NCBI GenBank assembly: GCA_016182615.1 | Contig: JACPGF010000100.1 | Location: forward strand, 1-52,656 | Source of the DNA: Ignavibacteriales bacterium | Lineage (GTDB): Bacteria; Bacteroidota; Ignavibacteria; Ignavibacteriales; Ignavibacteriaceae | Reading direction: 5' to 3' | Length of the DNA: 52,656 nt | The notes under the pieces: model-generated | Seen by the model: only the letters and a program-made list of their open reading frames with translations | Told to the model about the DNA's origin: nothing | Databases searched by the model: none | Translations under genes and position numbers: made by a program | Shown here: piece by piece, positions 24,461 through 34,140 of the stretch | How the letters are laid out: the number at the start of each line of letters is the position of its first letter | Position numbering within the stretch: position 1 is the first letter of the stretch

Positions 24461-26011
24461 ATGAAAAATATTTTTTTCTTTTTGCTTTTCCTGTCAACAA
24501 CGCTCATCTTAGCTCAGGATGAGATGCCTAAAGCCAATCTTCCCGAGGGACTTGGTATTTCCAATCAGCTTAAATATTCCAACGACATTAATACCGACCG
24601 GGAAATATTTGAAAACTGGTTAAACCTTGACTACACGTATGGAATATTTACCACGGGCATTCGCTTTGATATTTTCCAGCCGGTAAACTTCAGCACCAAT
24701 TGGAGCGGAGCCAAAGAACGGTATTCAGATATCGGGTTCAAATATATTAAAGCCGAATTAGGCGAAGCTGATGCCGGTATGGAACTGACAGTCGGCAACT
24801 ACTATGCACTTTTCGGCAGGGGCATGGTGCTTAAAAGTTACGAAGACCGGAACCTGCGCGAGGATAATAACCTGCAGGGTGTTAAAATAAAAGCACGGTA
24901 TCATAACCTTACCGTTACCGCGCTTTCTGGAATGCCGGAAAATAAATCAGGAGACAGAACCGATATTTTACACGCCGCCGATTTTGAATACCGCATAATG
25001 AAAGACTTGAAGACCGGCTTCTCACTCGCATCAAACCAGAAACAGGGGCAGATAAAGTCCACCACCACCCTCTATGCGTTCCGCGTGCAGCCTTCCTTAC
25101 CGTTTGGCGATGTATATGTTGAGTATGGCATTAAAAAAGATGAGGACGAAAAACAGGAAAACTTTGCCGGAAAAGAAAGTATCACAGGCAAAGCATTTTA
25201 CGGCAATCTTAACATGTATGAAGAAGGTTTTAGTTTAAGCAGCGAGTATAAATATTATGACAATTTTTCGTTTACTACAGGCAATGGCAGCGTAAGCTAC
25301 AATACGCCGCCCGCGACGCGCAAAGACTACACCTACCTGTTATTAAACCGGCACACCGTTAGCCTTGATGCCGCCAACGAAAACGGTTATTTAATCGAAG
25401 GCTCATATCAGTATGCAGAGGGTTCTTCATTACTCATTTCTTATGGTTTAACTAATACCTTACCCGCGTGGTCTTTGTACCAACGGAGTGTCCGGAAAGA
25501 TGCCCCCGCGCCTGCAGGATTAAAAACATTCACGCAAATGCGCGAAGTGTATTCACAAATTGCACACCACTTTAACGACAATTTGACTATTACCGGTATA
25601 TTTGGTTATAACGAGGAAAGTAAAGACAGCACAAAAAATATTACCCCTATCATCGACTGCAAATATTATCTCGATGAGATTAACACCTTCCGGCTGATTA
25701 TAGAACATCAATATACAACCGAAAGAAAAACCGGCGAAACATTTTACACGGATGCAGTGCTTATCGAATATCTGCGCTCACCGTCTTTTTCTGTTTCACT
25801 GCTTTCAGAACTCGAAACAAAAGAGCCGACAAAAGGCAACATGGTTAGGAAAATGTGGAACATGGTGCAGTTCGGTTATCAGATTGGCGAGCACACGGAC
25901 TTAAACCTCCTTTTCGGTTCACGGCAGGCTGGTACAATATGTATTGGCGGTGTTTGCAGGTATGAACCCGAGTTTAGCGGTGTAGAACTTAAAATGATGA
26001 CACGGTTTTAA
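24461..26011 (+). CDS. outer-membrane beta-barrel protein, DUF6029-like
   Basis: A signal peptide (MKNIFFFLLFLSTTLILA) is followed by about 495 residues of regularly alternating beta strands and an ending (VELKMMTRF) typical of barrel proteins. Segments such as GNYYALFGRGMVLKSYEDRN match what I remember of DUF6029 proteins of Bacteroidota and Ignavibacteria. These often sit beside a TlpA-like thioredoxin, as here. The function of that family is unknown to me. The pairing suggests joint work in envelope redox or protein handling, which is inference. Confidence 0.75.
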   Translation: MKNIFFFLLFLSTTLILAQDEMPKANLPEGLGISNQLKYSNDINTDREIFENWLNLDYTYGIFTTGIRFDIFQPVNFSTNWSGAKERYSDIGFKYIKAELGEADAGMELTVGNYYALFGRGMVLKSYEDRNLREDNNLQGVKIKARYHNLTVTALSGMPENKSGDRTDILHAADFEYRIMKDLKTGFSLASNQKQGQIKSTTTLYAFRVQPSLPFGDVYVEYGIKKDEDEKQENFAGKESITGKAFYGNLNMYEEGFSLSSEYKYYDNFSFTTGNGSVSYNTPPATRKDYTYLLLNRHTVSLDAANENGYLIEGSYQYAEGSSLLISYGLTNTLPAWSLYQRSVRKDAPAPAGLKTFTQMREVYSQIAHHFNDNLTITGIFGYNEESKDSTKNITPIIDCKYYLDEINTFRLIIEHQYTTERKTGETFYTDAVLIEYLRSPSFSVSLLSELETKEPTKGNMVRKMWNMVQFGYQIGEHTDLNLLFGSRQAGTICIGGVCRYEPEFSGVELKMMTRF

Positions 26012-26013
26012 CA

Positions 26014-26042
26014 AAAAGGGCTGCGGAAACAGCGGCTCTTTT
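26014..26042 (+). terminator. intrinsic terminator after the DUF6029-like gene
   Basis: AAAAGGGCTGC pairs with GCGGCTCTTTT (11 bp with two G-U pairs) around a 7-nt loop, and the 3' arm ends in TTTT. It begins 3 nt after the stop codon. The facing histidine kinase gene ends at 26200, so the hairpin may also serve from the other side through its A-run. Confidence 0.7.
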
Positions 26043-26108
26043 CAACTTCAACATTGCGTTTCAACGATTGAAAGACTGCAACTTCTTTAAAAACAAGCGG
26101 TTACAGCC

Positions 26109-26131
26109 CCCTCTCCTTACGAAGGAGAGGG
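26109..26131. repeat. palindromic CCCTCTCCTT repeat (REP-like)
   Basis: CCCTCTCCTT-ACG-AAGGAGAGGG is a perfect 10-bp inverted repeat with a 3-nt loop, followed by GCGGGAGGTGAGGT. I recall such extragenic palindromes scattered through Bacteroidota/Ignavibacteria genomes. It sits between two convergent genes and lacks a T-run, so I class it as a repeat rather than a terminator. Confidence 0.6.
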
Positions 26132-26199
26132 CGGGAGGTGAGGTGTCTTGCTGTATAATAATATACAATAAACTTGCACTGTTGCCGCGTAATTTGGGT

Positions 26200-28341
26200 T
26201 TAATTTTTACCCGGCAGGGATATAATAAAAGTGCTGCCCTTTCCGATAGTACTTTCAACTCTGATTTCCCCCTTGTTGATTTTTACCAGTTCACTTACTA
26301 TCGACAACCCGATTCCCGTGCCTTTTTCGCCCCGGGTACCTATAGTTGAAAATTTAGAGCCCGGTGAAAACAGCTTGTGCAGATGTTCCGCCGGGATACC
26401 GGCTCCGGTATCTATGACGCGTATCTCAACATGTTCGGCTTTCTTTTTGGCGGCTATTGTTATTTTCTGCCCGTTGTCCGAAAATTTAATCGCATTCGAC
26501 AGCAGGTTCCTTAATATGGAGTATGCCATTTGCGCATCGGCAAAAACCAATAGTTTTTCATCCACATCTATAGCTATCTCTATGCCCTTGTTGGTTATTG
26601 CCTGCTGCAGCAACAGCACGGCATTCTGCGCGATTTCATACAGGTTAACCAGCTCCGGTTTGTAGGTAAGGTTGCGCGATTGTACTTTTGCCCATTCGAG
26701 CAATCCCTCGAGGAGTTTAAACAATTCCTTGATCGTTGTATCTATGTTGCCAATATACTGCTTACGCATCTCATCGGGCAAATCGTTATAATCTTCTTTA
26801 AGAATTTCGGTGTAACCCAAAAGTCCGATAAAGGGGCTGCGCAAGTCATGCGCGATAATCGAGAACAGTTTATCTTTGGTTGTATTAGAGTATGCTAATT
26901 CCTGTTTAATTTTCTGTTCGCTTTTGTACTTAAAGAATATGTACGTGATAAATCCTAAAACCAGTGCTAAGCCGGACCAAAGCAGATAAATCTGCATGTT
27001 CTTTTTTTCTATTTCCAACTGCTGTATTTTTTGCCGGTTGGTAAGCTGAACAATTTCCTTTTCCTTTATTTCACTTTCATACCGGTTGGTAAGCTGAGAT
27101 ATCCGCTCTGTTTTCGAGCGCCCTTCTATCGAGTCTTTAAGGGACACGAAAAGTTTGTAATAGCGCAATGATGACGAGTAGTTTCCCTTTGCTTCGTTTA
27201 TTTTTGCGAGTTCCTCGTAACAAACACGCACAATATCTTTCATATCGTTTTTAACGGCAATCTCAAGGCTCATTGCAATATAATTAAGCGCCTGTGGTAT
27301 TTTGTTCTGTTTGATAAAAACAAGGGCAATTTGCTTGTAATTATCGCTTATCCCGTAAATGTAACGTATTTCCTTGCGTATTTTAACCGCTCTGCCAAAG
27401 TATTGCAGCGCCATATCGTACTGCCCCTGTTCGTAATACACATGACCAATTTCGCTAAGGGTAAAAGCAATACCCGGCACATCATTAGAAGATTGTTTCA
27501 TTTCAAGCGATTTTGTCAGCGACTCGATTGCTTTTTCGTACTGTTTCAATCCGGCATACGCGAAACCGATATTGCTGTACGCCCGCCCCAAACCATACTT
27601 ATCATCAACCGAACGGGCTATGGCAAATGCTTTTTGCGAGTATTCAAGACACCGCTTAAAATCGCTTATCTCGTAGTAAAAACGGGCAAGGTTATTTATC
27701 GTGGTCACCCGGTCAAAAGGTTCTCCGAGTTGGTCACGAATTGACAGGGCTTTCAAGAAAAAATCGTTACACTCGCTGTAGTCACCCGATTTCCAGTAAA
27801 TGAGCCCAATATTATTATAAGCCCGCCCCAGTTCCGTGGCATTACTTAATTCTCTGGCCAGTGCAGCCGCTTGTTTATAATTACTGAGCGCACCCAAAAA
27901 ATCGCTTTTCCGCCACAAGGTAAGCCCCATATTGTTATAAGCCATCGGGAGCAAATCACGCATATTCTTTTGTTCAATTAGACCAAAAGCTTTGTTATAA
28001 CAAGCAAGGGATGAATCTATTTTATTCCTAAGGAAGTGGACGTAACCGATATTAAGCAGGGCAGTGGCTTCACCACGGTCGTATTTTAGCAATGCTGCTA
28101 TTGTAAGAGCTTTTTCAGCGTTCGATTTTGCCTTCTCGAAATTTTCCCGGTGAACATAATAGATGGCATTGTTAAGTAAATCAACTTTCCGGGGGCCGGC
28201 AGATTGCGCAATTGCCGTCTCCAGACTGTCGGGAGATGCCTGATGATTGTGCGAACTAATTTTTGCATGCGCGGCAAACGCGGTAATACAGCACAAAAAA
28301 GCAATCCGGAAAGCACTACGAGCAAATTTTAATAATAGCAA
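26200..28341 (-). CDS. TPR-repeat sensor histidine kinase
   Basis: A signal peptide (residues 1-27) is followed by about eight tetratricopeptide repeats (50-400), for example MAYNNMGLTLWRKSDFLGAL and GRAYSNIGFAYAGLKQYEKA. A coiled coil (410-450) and one membrane helix (451-470, YLLWSGLALVLGFITYIFF) precede the cytoplasmic kinase. The H-box is IIAHDLRSPF with His498, and the ATPase domain has LLSNAIKF, DTGAGI and GTGIGLSI, all intact. The TPR part should lie in the periplasm and sense proteins or peptides. This layout is common in Bacteroidota. No response regulator is adjacent, so its target is unknown. Confidence 0.95.
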   Translation of the reverse strand: MLLLKFARSAFRIAFLCCITAFAAHAKISSHNHQASPDSLETAIAQSAGPRKVDLLNNAIYYVHRENFEKAKSNAEKALTIAALLKYDRGEATALLNIGYVHFLRNKIDSSLACYNKAFGLIEQKNMRDLLPMAYNNMGLTLWRKSDFLGALSNYKQAAALARELSNATELGRAYNNIGLIYWKSGDYSECNDFFLKALSIRDQLGEPFDRVTTINNLARFYYEISDFKRCLEYSQKAFAIARSVDDKYGLGRAYSNIGFAYAGLKQYEKAIESLTKSLEMKQSSNDVPGIAFTLSEIGHVYYEQGQYDMALQYFGRAVKIRKEIRYIYGISDNYKQIALVFIKQNKIPQALNYIAMSLEIAVKNDMKDIVRVCYEELAKINEAKGNYSSSLRYYKLFVSLKDSIEGRSKTERISQLTNRYESEIKEKEIVQLTNRQKIQQLEIEKKNMQIYLLWSGLALVLGFITYIFFKYKSEQKIKQELAYSNTTKDKLFSIIAHDLRSPFIGLLGYTEILKEDYNDLPDEMRKQYIGNIDTTIKELFKLLEGLLEWAKVQSRNLTYKPELVNLYEIAQNAVLLLQQAITNKGIEIAIDVDEKLLVFADAQMAYSILRNLLSNAIKFSDNGQKITIAAKKKAEHVEIRVIDTGAGIPAEHLHKLFSPGSKFSTIGTRGEKGTGIGLSIVSELVKINKGEIRVESTIGKGSTFIISLPGKN

Positions 28342-29235
28342 AATCTTCTTTTCTTTTAATATAACGGGTAATTACTACCCTACACTCCTTAAACGCATCC
28401 TTGCATTAACAATATTTTACATCCAAGAGCGAAAACTAAAAAAAAGAAAATTAAAAACGTGTAAAAAAAGTCACAAACCGCTGTTTTCAAAGGGTATTTC
28501 AATTGCCCCCCGGTTTATTTTATGGTTCATGGCGGCTTTTAACAGCACAAACAAGTGATTTGCCAAAGATGGAATTGCTTATGGAGTTCTGGGGCAGTGA
28601 TATTAAATCGAACAAATTTCGAAAAACTAAAAAACAAGCGTACAAAAACGTCGCAATCTCGGTATTTTTTTCTAATAAAAAACCCCCGTAATCTCATCAG
28701 GGCACCCGCCCAACTAACCCCACCCATTTTAACACTTTTACAATTACAACACATCCAATTTATCTAACTGCCCACTCCGGTAACACTGAGAGCACCGGTT
28801 TCCTAATCCGCGAAACAGAAGATAGTTTTTGTGCTTTGAGGCTGAGTTGTTGTATCTTTTCATTTAATTTCCATGTATCCCCGTAAGCCAAAGGGCTTGT
28901 ATATCTGCAAATAATAGTTATCTTCTTCTTAATAGTGCTTTCTTTAGCTAAACGGTGCCTGACGGTTAAAAAAAAGGAATTTGTGGAATTTGCAGAGAAC
29001 CTGCTGTTAGTATTCCCGAAATAAACCTGCCGTATATAAATATGACCGATTTGTGTTCGTTAAAGACAAGTACCTGTTCAATTTGTGTGTTACGTAATTA
29101 AACATATTCCTGCATTTCTCCCATTCTACTGAGAGTGGCAAATTTCTATCCGGTTCGCCGCATTGGTATGTAAGGCGTATATGCGATACGTATTCTTTTT
29201 ATTGCTAAATCTAAATGTGTTTTCAGAGGAAAGCT
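28342..29235. other. about 0.9-kb AT-rich intergenic region with a shrunken tRNA-Arg locus copy
   Basis: I see no supportable gene; the short ORFs (28503-28691, 28555-28767 and their reverse) are low-complexity. The clearest content is at 28611-28760, which repeats the upstream and 5' part of the tRNA-Arg gene at 37672 (separate entry). The 300 bp before the giant surface protein gene hold its promoter, which I cannot pin down. Confidence 0.6.
28611..28760 (+). repeat. degenerate, internally deleted copy of the tRNA-Arg locus
   Basis: Compared with 37594-37680, the run AACAAATTTnGAAAAA, then AACAAGCGTACAAAAACG and GTATTTTT is shared. It is followed by ATAAAA and CCCCCGTAATCTCATCAGG, which aligns with the tRNA start CCCTCGTAGCTCAGTAGG. 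The rest of the tRNA is missing. The sequence then picks up a C-rich stretch and ACATCCAA, similar to the downstream flank of the tRNA. It is not a functional tRNA. Confidence 0.55.
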
Positions 29236-32200
29236 ATGTATCGTCTTATCCGTTTTTTTGTATTTGCATTTTTTTTTACTGCAATTGCCCACGCGCAGGG
29301 CAATGCACTTGTTTTTAACGGGACAAGTAATTACGTCAGTGTTCCGAATTTTTCGTGGCCGGCCGGCGGCCCGGTAACGATTGAATTTTGGAACAGGGTC
29401 AATGCCGGTGAAATTCAGGCTTCTCTTGCATTTCGAATCGGTGATAGTTCCACTAGTAATATTGTTTCTGCCAGCGTCCCTTGGTCTGATAGAGTTATCT
29501 ATTGGGACTATGGTGCTAATTCAGGAAACGGGCGATTAACGGCGGGTTACAATTCTCAAGTGAACAGATGGGTACACATTGCATTGGTTTCTGAGGGAAA
29601 TTCAGGAAACTTCCGCGGTATTTATATTGATGGATTTCTTGCTGCCTCTTCGGCTTCCTCCGATGGGCCAGACATTCCTTTAACCGGTTTGCACATCGGA
29701 GGTTTGCCTTCAGTTGCCTACCACAAAGGAAGAATCGATGAATTCCGTGTATGGAACGTGGCTAGAACACAACAACAGATTCAAAGCACTTATCAAACAA
29801 CTTTAACAGGCACCGAAGCCGGATTGGTTGGATACTGGAAATTCGATGAAGGTTCTGGTAATACTTCGGCCGATGCCAGCGGTCACGGCAATACCGCCAC
29901 CCTCATTAATTCGCCCACATGGAGTTCCTCCGCTGCACCTTTGCGTATAACTCAGACAGGCAATATTGCATTTAATAACTCAACCGGTACACAGGCCGGT
30001 GTTAGCTGGACAAGCGGCAACGGAAATTACCGTGCTGTTTTTGTGCGGTCAGGTACAACCGGCAGTGTTGCGCCGGTAAACGGCACGACATATTCGGCAA
30101 ATGCAACATTTGGCTCGGGTTCACAGGTGGGTACATCGGGCTGGTATTGCGTTTACAATGGTGCGGGAAGCAGTGTTACCATCACTGGTCTGACAAGTGG
30201 CGCAGAATACCGTGTGGCGGTTTGCGAGTATTTCGGATCGGCAGGGTATGAATATTATATGAATGCAGCTGCTGCCGGTAATCCGGCAAATGCGCCTATT
30301 TATTACAGTTCTGCACCCGCTGTTTCTACTATTAGTCCTAATCTTAATGAAAACAATGTTATTACCAACCCGGCAATTAGCGCAACTTTTGATCAGATAA
30401 TGAATACCGGCACCTTAAACGCGCAGACCATTCTTGTTTATGGATCGGTTTCGGGCAAACACACCGGAACAATTGCTTTCAGTAATGCCGACAAAACATT
30501 TACATTTTCACCAGGTATTCCATTCAAGTATGGTGAAATCGTAAACGTAACACTGACAAATGCTATCCAAAACATCAATGGCACTGTGCTGCCAGCGGGA
30601 TATCACCTGCAGTTTACCGTTAAAGCAAAACTGGCACCTGCTTCTTTTACCCGGGTTTCGCAGGCAGGCACACATGTTTATCCCTCTGGCATTGTCGCGG
30701 CGGATTTTAATGGTGACGGTAATACCGATATTGCAACACCAAATCAGCCGTCTTTGGACGTATCAATTCTTTTAAACAATGGGAGCGGTGTGCTTACTGA
30801 AACCTCACGGCCTGTGCCGGGAAATCAGCCGGGTAAAATGATTAGCGGGGATTTTGATGGTAACGGAACGATCGATTTGGCTTTAACACTTTTAGGAGGG
30901 CAAGCAGGAACCGGACAAATTGGCATTCTTTCAAATAATGGGAGCGGTATATTCTCACTCCTCTCCACTTTACTCTTTGGTCTGGGCTCATCCGAATTGG
31001 CTGCGGGAGATTTTGATGGCGATGGCGATCTGGATATTGCCGTAACATATTATGCAATTAACGGGGTTTATATACTTATCAATAACGGAGCGGGAACCTT
31101 TTCTCTGGTCTCGACCGTTTTAGCAAACTATTCATCCGACAGGGCAATTGTTGCCGGTGATTTTAATCTGGATGGTACCATAGATCTTGCTCTCGGAGAC
31201 TATGACTACTACTCGGTAACAGTGCTTAGCAATAATGGATATGCCGGATTTACCCGTATAGATCCATCATCAGCGGGTACTTACCCTACCGTACTGAGCA
31301 TGGCAGACTTTAATGGAGACAGACTGCCGGATTTAGCCATAGCAAGAGACAACAATCAATCTATCTCCATCTTGTCAAACGCGGGCAACTTTAGCTTTCA
31401 GAACGGGTCGCCAATTTCTGCATCAAACCAGCCTCGCTCGCTTTCTTTTGCTGATTTTGACGGTGATGGAGCTTTGGACTTGATAGGGGGCGATAATTCA
31501 AATTCCTATAACCTTTTCAAGAACAACGGGCTGGGTACGTTTGCCTTGTTTTCATCCGGGCAGTTAGGATCTCAAAGCCCGGGATGGGTTACTTCAGCAG
31601 ATTTCAATAATGACGGCGCGATGGATTTTGCTTTGGCATCGTCGTTCACGGATAGTGTTCATATAATGGTTAATACTTTTACTCAGGCGGGTAATATTAC
31701 ATTTACAAATACTCAGGCGGCACAAACAACTATTAATTGGTCTAACGGTAACGGCAGCAGGCGCGCTGTTTTTGCCTCACGGAGTACTTCGGGAAGCCCG
31801 GTTCCGGTAAACAATACGACCTATACTGCGAATACTGTGTATGGTTCAGGAATGCAGATTGGCTCCACAGATTGGTATTGCGTTTATAATGGCACAGGTA
31901 CATCTGTTACGGTAACCGGCCTTGCTATTGAAGACAGCTCCCGTTTTGCAGTTTGCGAATATTTAGGTGCAAATGGAACGGAAACGTACTTTACCACACT
32001 AGGCACGAATAACCCTAAAAACCTTAAAACGGTAACAACACAGGCCGGGAACATAACATTCGCCAATACCGGTGCGGCACAAACAGACATTACATGGATA
32101 AACGGCAACGGCAGCTGGCGCGCTGTATTTGTTTCTCACAGTACTGTAGGAAGCCCGGTTCCGGTTAACAATATAACCTATACCGCAAATACTATGTTTG

Positions 32201-32454
32201 GTTCAGGGACACAGATCGGCTTAAGCGGCTGGTACTGCGTTTATAATGGAACGGGAATAACGGTATCGGTAACCGGTCTTGCGATAGGTGACAGTTCCCG
32301 TGTTGCTGTTTGTGATTACATGGGGACGGATGGCGCGGAAACATATTTTACAACAACTGGAACAAACAATCCTAAAAATGTAGGGACTATTACTACACAG
32401 GCCGGAAACATTGCATTTGCCAATACCGGTGCGGCCAAAACAGATATTACCTGA
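29236..32454 (+). CDS. N-terminal part of a giant T9SS surface protein (LamG, Ig-like, FG-GAP, 119-aa repeats), ended by an in-frame TGA
   Basis: The track starts at 29215, but the ATG at 29236 has AGAGGA just upstream and opens the signal peptide MYRLIRFFVFAFFFTAIAHA. In track numbering a LamG-like jelly-roll domain (about 30-235) is followed by one copy of a roughly 119-residue repeat (244-362). A Big_5-type Ig-like domain (365-475) and FG-GAP/VCBS repeats (480-820, DFNGDGNTDIA, DFDGDGDLDIA) come next. The tandem 119-residue array begins at 823. The frame stops at TGA 32452-32454, inside the array, but stays open downstream in the same frame. This part lacks the C-terminal sorting domain, so alone it would not be anchored by T9SS. 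Confidence 0.85.
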   Translation: MYRLIRFFVFAFFFTAIAHAQGNALVFNGTSNYVSVPNFSWPAGGPVTIEFWNRVNAGEIQASLAFRIGDSSTSNIVSASVPWSDRVIYWDYGANSGNGRLTAGYNSQVNRWVHIALVSEGNSGNFRGIYIDGFLAASSASSDGPDIPLTGLHIGGLPSVAYHKGRIDEFRVWNVARTQQQIQSTYQTTLTGTEAGLVGYWKFDEGSGNTSADASGHGNTATLINSPTWSSSAAPLRITQTGNIAFNNSTGTQAGVSWTSGNGNYRAVFVRSGTTGSVAPVNGTTYSANATFGSGSQVGTSGWYCVYNGAGSSVTITGLTSGAEYRVAVCEYFGSAGYEYYMNAAAAGNPANAPIYYSSAPAVSTISPNLNENNVITNPAISATFDQIMNTGTLNAQTILVYGSVSGKHTGTIAFSNADKTFTFSPGIPFKYGEIVNVTLTNAIQNINGTVLPAGYHLQFTVKAKLAPASFTRVSQAGTHVYPSGIVAADFNGDGNTDIATPNQPSLDVSILLNNGSGVLTETSRPVPGNQPGKMISGDFDGNGTIDLALTLLGGQAGTGQIGILSNNGSGIFSLLSTLLFGLGSSELAAGDFDGDGDLDIAVTYYAINGVYILINNGAGTFSLVSTVLANYSSDRAIVAGDFNLDGTIDLALGDYDYYSVTVLSNNGYAGFTRIDPSSAGTYPTVLSMADFNGDRLPDLAIARDNNQSISILSNAGNFSFQNGSPISASNQPRSLSFADFDGDGALDLIGGDNSNSYNLFKNNGLGTFALFSSGQLGSQSPGWVTSADFNNDGAMDFALASSFTDSVHIMVNTFTQAGNITFTNTQAAQTTINWSNGNGSRRAVFASRSTSGSPVPVNNTTYTANTVYGSGMQIGSTDWYCVYNGTGTSVTVTGLAIEDSSRFAVCEYLGANGTETYFTTLGTNNPKNLKTVTTQAGNITFANTGAAQTDITWINGNGSWRAVFVSHSTVGSPVPVNNITYTANTMFGSGTQIGLSGWYCVYNGTGITVSVTGLAIGDSSRVAVCDYMGTDGAETYFTTTGTNNPKNVGTITTQAGNIAFANTGAAKTDIT

Positions 32455-34140
32455 CGCGGCACCACGGGAAGCCCGGTTCCGGTTAACAACACGACCTACA
32501 TCGCAGATACATTGTTTGGCTCCGGCTCGCAGATTGGCCAAAGCGGGTGGTACTGCGTTTACAATGGAACAGGAACAACGGTAACGGCAACCGGACTTGC
32601 AATTGGTGATAGTTCCCGTGTTGCTGTTTGCGAATACATGGGCACAAACGGGGCGGAAACTTTTTTTACTACACCGGCAGCGGATAACCCAAAAAACATA
32701 AAAACCATTACAACACAGGCCGGAAACATTGCATTTGCCAATACCGGTGCGGCCAAAACAGATATTACCTGGATAAACGGCAACGGCAGCAGGCGCGCGG
32801 TTTTCATCTCACGCGGCACCACGGGAAGCCCGGTTCCGGTTGACAACACGACATACACCGCGGATACGGTATTTGGCTCAGGCACTCAAATCGGCTCATC
32901 CGGTTGGTATTGCGTTTATAATGGAACAGGAACAACGGTTTCAGCAGCCGGATTAGCCATCGGCGACAGTTCCCGTGTTGCGGTTTGCGAATACATGGGC
33001 GCAAATGGCGCGGAAACATATTTCACTGCAACAGGTACAAATAACCCTAAAAACATAAAAACCATTACAACACAGGCCGGAAACATTGCATTTGCCAATA
33101 CCGGTGCGGCCAAAACAGATATTACCTGGATAAACGGAAACGGCAGCAGGCGCGCGGTTTTTGTTTTACACGGTACCACGGGAAGCCCTGCCCCGGTAAA
33201 CAACACAACATACACTGCCGATACGGTATTTGGCTCAGGCACTCAAATCGGCTCATCCGGTTGGTATTGCGTTTATAATGGAACAGGAACAACGGTAACG
33301 GCAACCGGACTTGCCATTGGTGACAGTTCCCGGGTTGCGGTTTGCGAATACATGGGCGCTAATGGTGCCGAGACGTTTTTTACTACAACGGAAGTGAATA
33401 ACCCAAAAAATGCCGGGACAATTGCAACACAGGCGGGAACCATAACATTTGCAAATACCGGTGCAGCGCAAACGGATATCAACTGGTCAAACGGTAACGG
33501 CAGCAGGCGTGCAGTTTTTGTCAATCATGGCACTTCAGGAAGTCCATTGCCGGTAAACAATATAACATATACGGCGGACACAGTATTTGGCTCAGGCACT
33601 CAGATTGGCTCCACCGGCTGGTATTGCGTCTATAATGGCACCGGGGTGTCTGTTATCGTAACGGGGCTTCCCATCGGTGACAGTTCACGCGTTGCGGTTT
33701 GTGAATATTCGGGCGCTGATGGTGCAGAAAAATTCTTTACGACGACTGGAACAAATAATCCCCAAAATGTGGGAACCATTGCATTACAAGCCAGTGGAAT
33801 AACATTCGCGAATACCGGTGTGGCTCAAACTGATATCAGCTGGTTAAACGGCAATGGCAGCAGGCGTGCAGTTTTTGTTGCAAACAGTGCCACGGGAAGC
33901 CCATTACCGGTAAACAACATAACATACACAGCCAGTACTGCTTTTAGTTCGGGCACACAGATTGGTTCAAGCGGCTGGTATTGCGTTTATAATGGAACGG
34001 GGACTACCGTTGAAGTAACGGGGCTTACGGTTGGACAAACCTACAGAGCATCTGTGGCTGAGTATATTGGCGCAGATGGAGCTGAACAATATTTTACAAC
34101 AACCGGACAAAACAACCCTGCAAATGCACCGGCAATAAAC
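31681..34140 (+). repeat. seven tandem 357-nt coding repeats (119 aa each), one with a 39-nt deletion
   Basis: Units begin at 31681, 32038, 32395, 32713, 33070, 33427 and 33784. Spacing is exactly 357 nt except 32395 to 32713, which is 318 (357 minus 39). Each encodes TQAGNIxFANTGAA..., NGNGSRRAVF, GSPVPVNN, GSGTQIGSSGWYCVYNGTG and SRVAVCEYMG. The units at 32395, 32713 and 33070 share long identical DNA stretches, which points to recent duplication or gene conversion. Diverged single units occur near 29943, 34800 and 35170. Confidence 0.9.

Noticed and set aside
28503-28767. Short ORFs before the giant surface protein
   Set aside because: They overlap on both strands in a low-complexity region that is better explained as a degenerate tRNA-locus copy.
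32452-32454. TGA as a recoded sense codon or selenocysteine
   Set aside because: TGA is used as a normal stop in many genes here (ATGA overlaps), and the codon is fully explained by the deletion junction; other units have Trp (TGG) at this point.
32559-33524. Series of minus-strand ORFs of 70-110 aa
   Set aside because: They repeat with the 357-nt period and are antisense shadows of the tandem coding repeats.
31681-34140. Possible CRISPR array from regular repeat spacing
   Set aside because: The repeat unit is 357 nt, fully coding, and has no spacers; it is a protein repeat.
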